Assembly: GCA_007026445.1 (NCBI GenBank)
Contig: VDMD01000023.1
Location: forward strand, 124,001-188,000
Direction: 5' to 3'
DNA length: 64,000 bases
DNA from: Schizophyllum amplum
Lineage: Eukaryota > Basidiomycota > Agaricomycetes > Agaricales > Schizophyllaceae
Under the pieces are notes generated by a model. It had not been told where the DNA came from. It did no database searches and was given only the letters and a program-made list of their open reading frames with translations. Below are positions 1-11,139 of the stretch, piece by piece. Numbering within the stretch: the stretch's first letter is position 1; each line of letters opens with the position of its first letter. The position numbers were made by a program, and so were the translations under genes.

Positions 1-420
1 TCGATTGACCCAACTCGAACTTCCGCGGCCCGCCCAAGAGCTCTGTCCACCCAGCGCTCTCCTGGCCCTTGTACGGCCGCACCACCCGCAGACAAGCGAC
101 TGCCCATATTCAGCAGGCCTTGCGCTTATCGCAGGCACACTATCCCTCCTTCCCTCGAATAGGCACGCGCGCCTCGCTATCCAGATGGGCTCTCTAATTG
201 AGAACCGCGCTACGCTGAGCGGGCAACGTCGAAGGACGCGCTTCTCGATTGCACTTGTTGTCTTCGCCGCATGGTGCGCTGTCTATTTGGATCGCTAGGG
301 CTCGGCCGGGGAGGCTAACCTGTGGGTACTTAAAGCGCGGTCCTTGCCATGTTGTGCGGAAGCCCGCAAGGAAGGTCTTCACTCCAGCTTGTCGAGGTCT
401 ACGCGCAACAGCTAGTCGAA
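1..420. other. Upstream region of chitinase gene
   Basis: No gene is supported here. An open frame covers 5-298 on the plus strand, but it has no family resemblance and a composition like translated GC-rich noise. The stretch presumably holds the promoter and leader of the chitinase starting at 421. No clear TATA box or other site was recognised. Confidence 0.4.
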
Positions 421-2579
421 ATGCTGCTCAACACGAGAAAGTTTGCGCTCCTCGCAGCGGTCCTGCCGGTCATGCAGGCTCGGGCTGCATTCGACGGTTC
501 GAGGTACGACAACGTGAGTATATGCATGCATCTATTCACCTGCGAGGACTCACGACTGTTCTAGATGGTCGTGTAAGATGGTCCGCTTTCATACGGGTCA
601 GTCGCTCATTTTGCACAGCTACTGGGGTCAGAACTCCCGAGGTGCAGTCGATGGCACGGATACGGCCAACTTCCAGAAAGATATCAGCTTTTACTGCAAT
701 GTCAGTCTTTCTCTTCGTTCGACCGCGCATTTATGTTGATAGCAATGCACAGGACGACAGCATCAACGTCCTACCGGTTTCATTCCTCAATGTCTTTTTC
801 GGTACTGGAGGCGCGCCCGAGATGAATCTTGCAAACTCGTGCAACAATGTGGACAACGCGACGTTCTCTGGGACGAAGCTCCCCATCTGTACTGCTCTTG
901 CCGATGATATCGAGTACTGCCAGAGCAAGGGCAAACTGGTTCCGCTGAGGTGTGTCGGGGTTCTGGATTTGGAGCATTCCAGTTTATCTTATGGTTCTTC
1001 AGCATCGGTGGTGCGACCGGCAGCGTCGGCTTCGAGTCAGACGACCAAGCAAGCACATTTGCGCAGACCATCTGGCGAGTCTCTGTGCTTCTGCGCCGAG
1101 GACGATATGGCTTACAACGACAATAGGGACATGTTCCTCGGCGGCTCCTCGGCCACTCGGCCTTTCGGCTCTGCCGTACTCGACGGTGAGTCCTTTGATA
1201 GGCAGATGAATGTCCTAGTAATGAGAGGCATCCACAGGTGTCGACCTTGACATCGAGGGTGGCTCTTCCGCGCACTACGATGTCTTTGTGAACAAGATCC
1301 GTTCCCTAGCAAGCGGTGCTAGCAAGAAGTATGGCCCGGCTTTCAAGGGCACAGCTCATTGAACTGACGCTCTAGGTCAGGTATTACGTGACGGCTGCCC
1401 CGCAGTGCGTGTATCCCGACGCCTCCCTCGGCGGGGTTTTGAATGCTGTTGCGTTCGACGCAGTTTACGGTACGTCGTCTTCTCGTATGAACATCGGTGA
1501 TCAGTCTTCGACTGATATTATCATAGTACAATTTTACAACAACCAGTGCGGACTCCCCAACTACGGCCAGGTCAACGTGAGAAATCCGACGCAGTCCCAA
1601 GCTTGGAAGCTGATAACGCTCTTCAGAATTGGAACTTCGGTATCTGGGACTACTGGGCCCGTCATGTCAGCCCGAACCCGAACGTCAAGGTCTACATTGG
1701 TGCCCCGGCTAGCACTGGTGCGGCTGGTTCTGGGTACGTTACGAGCGCAACCTTGAGCAGCATCGCGACTACGATGCGGAAGAGCTTTCCGTCATTCGGC
1801 GGTGTCATGCTATGTAAGTCTTCAATCTTTTTCGAAAACAAGCGTTTCTAAACGTTTCTTAGGGGACGCTTCTCAGGCAGTTTGTAAGCGATGCCGTGAA
1901 GGTCAAAAGGGGTCCTGTCGCTGATTTTCCACGCAGACAATGGCAACTACCACGTCCCTATAAAGTCGGCGTTGGTCGCGGCGGGCGGTACTGGATTCAC
2001 TTATCCAGCTTGCTCTGCTCCCGCATACGCGTCTGGCCGATCTTATTCGGGCGGCTCACAGGTATCTTATGGAGGGTACATCTGGCAGGTCAGTACGCCG
2101 GACAAGCGGGTAATATTCCGTTGACCATAAGTATACCCTCAGGCCAAGTGGTACGCTGACCAGACACCGGCGGGGACTTCGGATAGCTCGTGGAGCATCA
2201 GTAAGGCTTATTCCTCGTTCGATAAATTGATCTAATTTTCCGTATAGTCAGCGCATGCGCAGGCTCGGGCGGTAGCACGACCACGACCTCACCAACCACA
2301 TCTCCAACCGCCGGAAACTGCGCCGGCGTGACTACTTGGAGCAGCAGCGTTGCCTACACGGGAGGTCAGACGGCAGTCTACAAGTACGTCGACGACCGCT
2401 AGGTCTTGCTTATTCCTTGACCATTTCTCAGCGGCCACTTGTGGTCTGCGCAGTGGTGGACGCAAGGAGACACGCCCGGAGGTAAGCCAAAATTGAAACG
2501 AAGCTGTTTGTCTAACGACGCTGACGCAAATTCAGGCTCTACGAACAGCGGTGTTTGGGTTGACAAGGGCGCATGCTGA
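421..2579 (+). CDS. Secreted GH18 chitinase with two C-terminal CBM5/12-type modules
   Basis: Endochitinase of glycoside hydrolase family 18 (class III type), which cleaves beta-1,4-GlcNAc chains in the cell wall or outside the cell. The start at 421 opens a typical signal peptide (basic MLLNTRK, hydrophobic core, ARA-like end). Near the N terminus lies [10 protein letters not shown], then LSIGGATGS. The catalytic motif DGVDLDIE is split by the intron 1186-1237, and its last Glu is the family acid/base. After the barrel come two short Trp-rich modules, around 2010-2210 and 2310-2575, each with the spaced aromatic pattern of CBM5/12 (YxGGxxV..Y.G..W.A.W). Early exons are 421-513, 565-572 (8 bases), 619-700, 753-949, 1003-1074, 1127-1185 and 1238-1328, and the next starts at 1381; several more short introns follow. 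The intron 1075-1126 has to use a GC donor to keep frame. Family and catalytic call are secure; the exact later exon borders are less so. Confidence 0.9.
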
Positions 2580-3176
2580 TCGGGAGCTGTAGAGCAGGTG
2601 AATTGTCTTGCGCCGCTCGTACATTGCGCACACTGGAAGACGAGAAGAAGGCGATAACGAAACACGAGTCCGAATTTAGAGGGGAAAGGATGATATGTTG
2701 TACATTAGATAGTTTTGATAAAACGCTGAGCGTCATTGGGTTCGCGGACGACTGGGATACCGGTGTCGGACACTTCACCTCTTCGTAGGTAGGTCGCGCA
2801 GAATAAAGGAGCTTGTTTCTCTTTATTTCTCCGTTTCGTCCGTCTTTCTTCTCTCCCGCGAGCATCGATGCAACCCACTATTGAATTACGTGTGCGAGAA
2901 CGCCGAAGGGTCTCTATATCTAGATGTTTACACTTTTGCACTCCTCCCCTGTGCTACACACTTCTCAGCAATGATTATAACTACAAGCAGTCCTCGTGAG
3001 CATTACCCTGAAATCCAGGGTGTCGTTAGTCTCGCATCGCCCTCGCCTCCTCGCTCGTTCTCTGCAATGACTGTGATCCGCAACGGCATTCCTTGCTATC
3101 CATTGCGGTCTGGCGAGGTGGGTTGGCTGGCCGTGATCCTGGGGATCTTGACCATCGCTCGGCAGTACAGCAGCAA
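2580..3176. other. Convergent 3' region between chitinase and phosphate transporter
   Basis: No gene seen. An AATAAA hexamer at 2802-2807 lies about 220 bases past the chitinase stop and could serve as a polyadenylation signal. The rest should be 3' untranslated sequence of the two converging genes. Confidence 0.4.
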
Positions 3177-4966
3177 TTATGACGTCGAGGTTTGCTGTGC
3201 GCGCCGTGCCTCGCGCTCGGCCTTGAGCTCTTCCGCGAGGATGATATCCGGATCGCGTCCCTTCACCTCAGGAAGGAGTAGCGTGAATCCCGCGCCCGCG
3301 ATACAGCAGCCGAAGAATACTGCGCACCATCGTCAGCATCTCATCGATATATCCATGCAATGAAAGAAAAAACGCACTCCAGAGCACCGCCGGCGTGCCG
3401 ATATCGTCCTTCAGCTTGTTGAAGGCAAGCGCGCTGATGATGGCGCCAGCCTTGCCCGCGGCAGCGCTTGCGCCGTGCGCGAAGGCACGGAAGCGCGTGG
3501 GGAAGACCTCGGCGGGGTAGCAGTACGTAGTCGTGTTGGCGCCGAAGTTAAAGAAGAACTGGAGGAAGGCGAAGCAGACGATGAAGCCCGCGGAGGAGAG
3601 CCTGTCAAAGTTGCCCGCGAGGATGCCCACTGGACGTTCAGATTAGTACGACTGAGGGTGGGGAATGGCCTAAGAAAAGACGCACGGAAGAGCGCAGCGA
3701 GCAGGAAGCCCTGGATTTGAATCCATTTCCGGCCGAGCTTCTCGATGGTGAAGACGGTGACGTAGTACCCTGGCACGAAGCCGAGCGCAGTGATGATGAT
3801 GTTGCCCGTGCCGATCTTGATGAGGCGCTCGTACGGCGTGCCGTCCGCGCCGTCAAAGCCGATCTCCTGGAGCACGACGTTCTGGTTGAGGTTGATGCCG
3901 TAGAACGCGATGTCGAGGAGGAACCAGCACATGCATGTGCCGATGAGCAGCTTCGCGTGTTCCCACTTGGAGAAGTAGTGGAGGAACTCTGAGGTGGGGG
4001 TCAGTAGGGGCGAAGGTAGCGAAAGGATTGGCGTACCTCGCAGATGGGCCTTCTGCTTGACGACCTCCTCAGGCTCTTCCGGGTTGGATGTGGTGGTGGT
4101 GCTCTCGGGCGTCTTCTGCGAGTCCTTTTCGGCGGCCTCCTCAGACGCGCGCTGTTGACGCTTCAGCTTGTCGATGTCATCCTCCTGGTCCTCGATGGCA
4201 TCCTGGCGGGCCTTGATGAACCGTGACGACTCGCGAAGGGTTAGGCGCTGGTATAGGGTACCGAATGCGGGGACTAGTGATAGGCCGACAACAATGCGCC
4301 AGACTGAGGAAAGGGTCAGTCGAAAATCACCAGACGCGTCCGATCGCACGCACCTCCGTCAAGACCGCTTGTACCATCACCCATCTTGCTCTTGTAGCAC
4401 GCGAGCACGACGAGGAAGACGATGCTGCCGACAAAGCTGCCCCAGCCCTGGTTACTGAAGATGTAGGACAGCATGGTGCCGCGTTTCCGCAGATTGGAGC
4501 GGTCGCTGGTGACGCTGGCGGACATGGGGTAGTCACCGCCGACACCGACGCCGAGCACGATGCGCCATATTGCGAGGTAGATGAGCGAGCTCTCCGGGGA
4601 TAGGGCGCCAGTGGGGGTGGTGATACTCATGATCGTCGCGAAGATGATCAGCATGAGCTCCTTGCCGTAGATGGCTTTGCGCCCGAGGGCGTCCGCCATG
4701 TAGCCGAATGCGAACTGACCGATGACGGAGCCGATGTTGGCGCCGGCCTTGACGAATCCTTCAAGATCGGGAGGCAGCTTGCCACCTTCGTAGAGACGGA
4801 ACTGGAGCATGGTGGCGACGGGGTTGATGATGAAGAGGTCGTAGGCATCGAGGAAGAAGCCGACGCCGGCGATACCCAGCAGCTTGAGCTCGGTCTTGGT
4901 GAGCAGATACGGGGGGCGGGTCGACTCCTCGCGCTCGTACTCCTCGAGCGTTGATCTGTTCGGCAT
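3177..4966 (-). CDS. PHO84: High-affinity inorganic phosphate:H+ symporter, PHO84 type (MFS)
   Basis: Plasma-membrane major facilitator of the phosphate:proton symporter family. The product starts MPNRSTLEEYEREE; the first membrane segment follows with GIAGVGFFLDAYDLFIINPV, a hallmark of PHO84 proteins. Other family marks are GQFAFGYMADALGRKAIYGKE, the signature GVGVGGDYPMSA, and in the second half FVPGYYVTVFTIEKLGRKWIQ and FNFGANTTTYCYPAEVFPTRFRA. A hydrophilic central loop rich in Glu, Lys and Thr separates the two six-helix halves, as usual. The frame runs to a TAA at 3177-3179 after LPEVKGRDPDIILAEE. About four short introns interrupt the gene. Phosphate-starvation control is the rule for this family; one CACGTG lies about 470 bases upstream. 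Identification is secure. Confidence 0.95.
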
Positions 4967-5828
4967 GGTGGCGGTTTGGGACGAGGAGCGTCGGTGGAGT
5001 CGTCCAACTACTTATGGTCGTTGGCGCGCACGTTCGTTCGTCTTGACGACTTGCTGCAGTGTCAATGATGCGACGTCGGCGGCGACGTCGTCGGGTGATG
5101 TGGCCGTGGAGAGCCCGTGGAGTCTCGTTCTCCCTCGATCCATCTCCCTCTTTTTGAGTCGTGTGCACCCAAATCTCATTTCAAAACGGAACCCGGCTCT
5201 CGGCCGGCACGGAGAGACATACATACCCCGGCTACTCCTGCCACCGTGACCTAGCCCCCGGCGCTCAGCGCTCAACGCTGTGCAGAGCGACGCCCCCGTC
5301 CCTCCCAGCTCCCGCCGAACGTTGCCATTTCTCTGTCGTCACTCGCATACACCGCTGCTGGATAGAGCAAACACTAGCCTACGCATGCCCCACTGCAGCA
5401 CTGCTGATCTTCACCGACACTGTTCAGTACGGCGATCCACGTGGACGTTCACGCACGTTCGTCCTATAGTTGGCCTACATAGAGTGGTTCCTTGAAGAAT
5501 GCGGGCAAGGTGCGGTCGAAGTCGCTGTCTCGTGTGCTGCATCCCCGTACTCGAGCCTCGCAGACGGTGAAATTCCCTTATATGGCCAACAAAGGGCTGA
5601 AGGAAGCCTGGCCTTTCCTTGGCAGCCGATGTTTTTCACAAGTGAGATCCGCGAAGGCTTGGCTGCGAAAAAGAGGTGCCTGCGACTAGCCTGTCGTCTT
5701 CGTCTAGACGTCCGCTGGTTGCTCGTGTGAGCTTCACACCACGTTCAACGGGCTGAGCCCTTTATGCACATTCCTTCCAAAGTCGTATACAAGTCGTGAT
5801 ATTACAGAATCTATCAGTCGCGGATCCC
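4967..5828. other. Promoter region of the PHO84-type gene
   Basis: No gene seen. This 862-base gap lies upstream of the phosphate transporter (minus strand) and downstream of the small minus-strand gene ending at 5829. It contains a CACGTG at 5438-5443, described separately. Confidence 0.4.
5438..5443. promoter_or_regulatory. Candidate E-box (CACGTG) upstream of phosphate transporter
   Basis: A CACGTG followed by GA lies about 470 bases before the transporter start. Yeast Pho4, a bHLH activator, binds CACGTG in PHO promoters. The site fits phosphate control, but a single hexamer at that distance could be chance. Confidence 0.3.
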
Positions 5829-6527
5829 TTAGAGACAGTTCTTCACCCTGCTGACCATCGCCTGATCCATGCTGCCACTGTCGAAATCCTGCCTCGCCTC
5901 AAGAGCAAGCCCGATCAGCTCCTTCAGCGCGCTCGGGAGCTCCTCAATCCCCTCAACCGGCCGCTTCAGCGGCATAGCGTCCTCCGAGCTCCCAACCCAC
6001 CCACTGACGCTTACCTCCGCATTCTCGCCCTCCGCCGTGCCCCGCGGCACAACCACACGGTCAATCGGCTGGCTCGTCGTCGGCTGCTTCACCTGCCACA
6101 AGTTGCGGAACATGCCCGTCTCGGGGAGCGCCATGGCCGTCTGCACGTGCGCCATCATCGCCTCGTGGTCTGCGCCCGGTACGAGGACCACGCGGCCCAT
6201 CGCGTCGACCGCGACGTGCTGGCCGTCCATGGTGTCAGAGAAGAGCGCGAGCGTGAAGCCCTCGGGCTCGATCTTGGTGCTGCGCAGGACTGCGAGGGAG
6301 AGCGCCTCACGGCGCGGCGTCCACTCCTCAGGCGCGGGGTGCGGCGCGGTGCGTCCATACCAGCCCTTGGGTGACGTTGTTGTGGTCATAGTGCCCGGGT
6401 ACCAGGAGAGGGATGAGGGGACGTAGGTCGTGATGTTATAAGGCGTAGACGTGCAGAGGTAGTAGAGCGCGGCTGCACCGAAGATGAGGCTGACGAGGAT
6501 GGGGGCAGATGAGCGCGATGGAGGCAT
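5829..6527 (-). CDS. Unknown single-exon protein with N-terminal membrane anchor
   Basis: An uninterrupted frame of 232 codons. Residues of about 10-27 (APILVSLIFGAAALYYLC) form a hydrophobic anchor or uncleaved signal; the rest is soluble. A run of Thr after PGTM and a hydrophilic, moderately charged body follow, with AVDAMGRVVLVPGADHEAMMAHVQTAM in the middle. No domain was recognised. Codon use and amino-acid composition look real, and no frame on the other strand is better. It may be a fungus-specific membrane-tethered protein. Confidence 0.65.
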   Translation of the reverse strand: MPPSRSSAPILVSLIFGAAALYYLCTSTPYNITTYVPSSLSWYPGTMTTTTSPKGWYGRTAPHPAPEEWTPRREALSLAVLRSTKIEPEGFTLALFSDTMDGQHVAVDAMGRVVLVPGADHEAMMAHVQTAMALPETGMFRNLWQVKQPTTSQPIDRVVVPRGTAEGENAEVSVSGWVGSSEDAMPLKRPVEGIEELPSALKELIGLALEARQDFDSGSMDQAMVSRVKNCL

Positions 6528-7376
6528 TTATGTACGCGTTCGTTGGCTGGTGCGCAGCGCTTGAGTCAGGAGAAAGGGGCTCCGCGGGCGTGCGGTGGGC
6601 TTATAAGGCTGTGGACTGAGTAGGCGCCATGTGCTTCGTCTTCGTCACCGCGTGCGCTATCAAGAAACGCGAAGCAAGGTCCAGTTCCAAGGATGACGTC
6701 GCGTGTCGTGTCGCTGTCGTGTCTGCGCTCTTGCCTTTGCACCACCTTCAGACACAGTTCTCCAGTACTTGGGAAGGGGTAGCAAAGGCCAGCTGGCGTT
6801 CCCGGATAGCGAGATGTCGAAAGTTGATCAGAAAAGAAGGCATGCCACTCAGCACCCACATTCTCTGATAGCAGCGGAAGAGCGATAGACATGATGGCGC
6901 GCATAGTGAGTTCTATTGAGAGCTACTAAAGTCTTTGACAAGGCAAGAGAGCGGATGGTGAGCGTTCTTTCCAAACCTGCATCGGCATTTACCGGAAACA
7001 TGTCACGGTTGAACTTGCGTGACATGTTGAGCCTCTGTTCGATTGCAACTCAACTGCAACTTGAGCACTCTTGAGTCCTGGGCCTGCTGTGTGCTGAATG
7101 AGACAAGACAAACGTTCCGTAGCATTGCATGAGACTTCAGATCGTACATAGCACATGCACATAGTAACATGGTGGAAGTACAGACTCTTCGGGGACGTAG
7201 ATACAAAGCATGAGAAGGTACAAACATGCAGTGTATAGAACGGCGAGAGCAACGCGAGAGCAATAGCAAAGGAGGTACATTTACATTTATCTTCTGAAAC
7301 AAGCATAGGTCGTACAACATCAGTCAATAAGCAAGCACAAAGGGACGCGTACAGTTCGGAATCGATACACATTCGA
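6528..7376. other. Intergenic region, no gene recognised
   Basis: This 849-base gap holds the promoter of the minus-strand gene at 5829-6527 and the 3' region of the exonuclease-like gene. Several small open frames occur on both strands but none has family resemblance. Confidence 0.4.
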
Positions 7377-9518
7377 TTATTGCTGCGTCTGTCGAGCAGT
7401 TGACCCAGAAGGCTTCGCGGGACGACCAGGCGGTATGGGTCCCCGACGGACAGCGGAAGAGGGCCCACCTGAAGCCATCATGGTGTAGAATGCCTGGAGT
7501 AAGATAATCAGCCAGGCCTTGATTTGCATGGAGGTTGCTGTTATACCTGCGTGGATTGAGCTCGCTGCTGCACAAGGAAGTCTCCACGACCCCGCGCAAG
7601 GCCCCTGCCCCTGCCCCTACCTCCCTCTCCACCTGTCCCTCCCCCTCCATCTCTCCCTTCCCGTTGTGCAGGACCGCCCTTCGTCTTCCCCTTGCTTTCT
7701 GAGTAATCGGGGTTGCTCGGCACCCAGAGTTCGTTGCGGCCCAGCTGGCATAGTCGACCTTTATACGCATCGTACTTGTAGCAATGTGGCAGCGGCCGCT
7801 CCTTCATACTGTTCAGCATTGATGCCAATTTCGTGTATAAGCGCCACCGGATGTGAGCGCTGTTCGCAGCATCTGTAAAAGGCGACTTCAACACTGTGCG
7901 AGGCGCAAGTTCATAAAGCGACTGACGTAGCGCCTGCTCCACGGTCAGTGGGAGAGCCCAGTTCGTCTTCTTTACGATAATGTCGTAGTTCTTTGGGAGA
8001 ATGTGCTCTTCATAGGCTACGACAAGCTCACGTGGGCTGAGTGACTCTTCGTACCTCCCTTTCTTCCAGCGACCCTTGTCCACAGAGCGTGCGAGTAGGG
8101 ACAGATCAGCAATGTTCAACACGTTGACCGTGTAGCCAAAGTGCAACCTTGCCGCACTGGCTGCAACGTGTAATGAGTACCTGGGTGAGAGCAGCCAGAT
8201 ATGCAAAAGTCAGACCTCGAATGAGTCCTGCTTTGACAACGCTGGGGTCATGGAGGAGTTTACGCAGCTCTTCAGGGAATACTGCAGACAATACATAATA
8301 ATACACTTAGCGACTCGAAAATGAAGGCAATGCGATATCACGCACCGCGCATGTTGCTGATCTGGATCAACAGAATCCAGTTGGCGTCGGCTACGAGTAT
8401 GAGCGGAACACGTCCTGAAGCTTGCTCGCTGGTTTTAGAAGAACGAGGGAGCACGATATCGAAGCCAATGGCGAGCGAGTCGATCTTCGCTACGCATGTA
8501 TTCGCTTCCTCCACCGTCCTGCAGTACCGCACTTGCGCATTGGGGCTGAACTTGCTCCACGAATATGGGGGCAGCACAGGGGGCGGCGGGCCGGGGTCGT
8601 AATCCGGATTGGCGGGTACCCATTGCGTAGTTGTGCCCGGTTCGCACAGCCGGCCGCCTAGCGCGTCAAAGGTGTAACAGACGGACTTGGGCTGCTTGAT
8701 CATAGCAGCTAGAAGGGTCATAAATCGGGTGTAAAGAACCCAGCCACAATGCGCGTCGTTCGCTGCATCTGAAGAGAGCATAAGCGAAAGAGCACGTGAA
8801 TGGCGAGAGCACATGCATTCTTGCTGTTTGGGTTGCAAGAGAGCTTCCCAATTGCTACGAGTGACCTTGCCTTTCACGAGCTCGCGGGCTTCGTAGAACT
8901 CGACTAGCCTGGCCAAGGCGACTGGAGTGTTGTACTTTCCCTTCCAGTTGGCATTATCTATCGACCGCGCCAGCAGGGACAGGTCCACGACGTTATTCAC
9001 GGATATACTCCAGTCTTGAAAGAGCTTCTTGACGTCGCCTGTAAGGGTCAATGAGGGCAGGTCAACTCATTTGGGCAGACTAACCATCGACACCGACGCC
9101 GGTCTTGACAACGTTGGGGTCCCCCAACAGCTGTTGGAGCCGCTCAGGGAAGGCTGGCCGTACGTCTCGTGAGCCAAAGCAGAATTTTACGTGTCCTATG
9201 AGAGGACATTCGACGACAGGCAATGAACGTACATTTCATACTGCTGATCTGGACCAAAACGATCTCGCGGTCGTTCGCCACTTGAACGAGCGCGACACGG
9301 TTCGGTAATTCACCCTTGACAAAGTTGGGCTTCCACTCCATGTCAAAGCCCACCACGGCGGACGAAATCCTCGCAATGGACGCATCTGCTTCCGAGGTTG
9401 TTCTGCAGTAGGAAAGCCGTGCGCCAGGATGGTAGGCACGCCAAGTATAAGGGGGGAGTGGCTGAGACGCCTCGCTCTCGGCGCGGGCAGCCAAGGTCGT
9501 GCCTGCGATGGAGGCCAT
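7377..9518 (-). CDS. Protein with two tandem 3'-5' exonuclease (DEDDy) domains, the second degenerate
   Basis: A RNase H-like 3'-5' exonuclease (WRN-exonuclease class) present twice in one 580-residue product. Eight exons fit with phases agreeing throughout: 9233-9518, 9085-9153, 8817-9038, 8346-8768, 8216-8281, 7927-8160, 7547-7872, 7377-7493. Domain 1 has motif I as VVGFDMEW (Asp and Glu present), then FPERLQQLLGDPNVVKTGVGVDGDVKKL in the core, VVDLSLLAR for motif II, and motif III EYAANDAH, whose Tyr is formed across the intron 8769-8816. Domain 2 repeats the same order, but motif I reads IGFDIVL (Glu lost) and motif III reads HAANSAH (Tyr and Asp lost); VLNIADLSLLARS remains. The tail is Gly/Arg-rich, then Ser/Pro-rich, and looks disordered. 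Domain 1 is predicted active and domain 2 a pseudo-enzyme that may serve in binding or dimer formation. Substrate unknown. Confidence 0.85.
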
Positions 9519-10308
9519 GACAGTTGCGGGCAGATGCTCTGAGGATTGAATCCAAGTCTCTATTGACCAGGTCGCAAGACTGCGAAGGCGCGAGGTGAGG
9601 GCGAAGCGTGGCGCTTACGGGGCGCTTATGGGAGAAAAGGTTGTAAATCAGTCCGTTCCCTGCAATGGATGGGCTGCGCCTGCCAAGCAAGCTGTCCTGA
9701 TGCCTACGAGAATTAGATAGCCGTGCGCTATCGAGCCAAGGCTTGAGTTTGCTTGAGCCTGGCTTGAGCAACGCGGAGGTGGGTCGGAGGCGCCCTGGGG
9801 AAATGTGACGCCTGCCAAAGTTGGAGATGTCACGCCAAGCATATTTCTATATTTAGTCATCCGATTCTTGTTCGCCTCCACCGTCTTCGGCGCTGGGCGC
9901 GCGAACGCGTTGTACTTACGTCTGCCCAGCACCTTGCGACTTTCTGGTCTGCATCAAGTCTGCATCGATGTTCGCATTTGAACCTCACGAATTGCGCGGT
10001 GGAGCATGAGCGTCAGGCAAACTCGGCTTCGACTAGCCTTCGACCCGCGTCTGGTGGCTCTTCAGCGGTCTTCCGAGCTCACCCGTCCCATTATTATTGC
10101 GACGCCAAGCCCAAGACTGCTGCGCGCTCTCGGCGTACTGCTGTAAAGGACTAATTTTAGTGGAATTCTCAGTTTCCGCCTCGCGCCAGTCAGGTTACTT
10201 TTAGCGCCTGGGCTTGGCACCCCATTTATAGATGCATAAAGCGACGGAAGGTACACCATTCAAGACCACCTTCATTGCGCCCCTCCCCCCGCTCCCCCAT
10301 AGACCCAA
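9519..10308. other. Divergent promoter region, no gene recognised
   Basis: This gap lies between the exonuclease-like gene (minus) and the disordered protein (plus). A minus-strand frame at 9648-9932 was considered but has no coding support. A pyrimidine-rich tract just before 10309 is typical of fungal transcription start regions. Confidence 0.4.
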
Positions 10309-11139
10309 ATGAGCGCTCAGATGCCCTACGCCGAATCCTCTACATACGCCATGCACGCTGTGTCTCTTCAGCTGCAGAGCGCCATCATGTCTGCGTCTGC
10401 CCTTCTTGAACAGGTTTGTGGCATGCTTTCCTGGCGCGTAAGTCTCTGACAGTTCCCCCGCAGCCTCCTCCACCTTCAGTACGCGAAATACTCTCCGCGT
10501 ACAGCAGTCGAGGGGATGGCGATCGCGAGATGCTTCTCGCCATGCTCAGCGCAAAGAGCGCGGAAGACCAGGTTCGTGTCTACTGCATCTTGGTGTGCTA
10601 CATCTTTCGCTGATACGCCCCCACAGCGATTGGCCTCCGTCGCGAACTTGCAAAGAGGCTTGCTTGACGTGTATCAATCCGCATCACACGGCTCGCAGAG
10701 CGAGTGGGAGCGGGAGCGCACCTCGCACAGCCCGCCGCCAAGTTTTATGCGCACCCCGGAGTCTCCGCCGTCTCGGACGTCGTCTCGCAGCCACACGCAG
10801 GACCGCCACCATCCGTACCGTCAGGTCCCCACCGCATCACGCAGAGGACGCTCGCCGCATACTCAGTCGGCTGAACTCCAGAATTTTTCCGACGCCGAGC
10901 GTAAGCGCCACCGCGCCGCCCCCACCATCGATGTCCCCCAGCACTCCTCGCGCGGGCAAGCGCCATTATCACCCTGCACGTCGTCTCGCAGCAGTTCCAC
11001 GGAGGGCTCCCCTCGCGCGCGCAGCCCCCGTTCAATGGCCATTGACAACCTGCTCACCTCAGCCCCGGCGAACGCAAGCATGGACGAGCAGAAGCCTATC
11101 CTCACTAGTGCGCACCCTACCATCGTCCGCGCGACGTAG
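10309..11139 (+). CDS. Conserved-looking, largely disordered protein of unknown function
   Basis: Three exons (10309-10413, 10464-10571, 10627-11139) with GT-AG introns of about 50-55 bases give 241 residues. The N-terminal third is ordered and helix-like, with MHAVSLQLQSAIMSASALLEQ, then PPSVREILSAY, MLLAMLSAKSAEDQ and VANLQRGLLDVY; these look like short amphipathic helices. The rest is rich in Ser, Arg, Pro and His and likely disordered, with many SP and RS pairs that could be phosphorylated. No domain was recognised. The plus-strand run of three genes starting here shows no sign of co-transcription. Confidence 0.7.

Noticed and set aside
5..298. Open frame of 97 codons at the left edge (+)
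   Set aside because: No family resemblance, composition like GC-rich noise, and it lies in the presumed chitinase promoter.
9648..9932. Minus-strand frame of 94 codons upstream of the exonuclease gene
   Set aside because: It does not extend the exonuclease repeat and has no recognisable domain; more likely promoter sequence.
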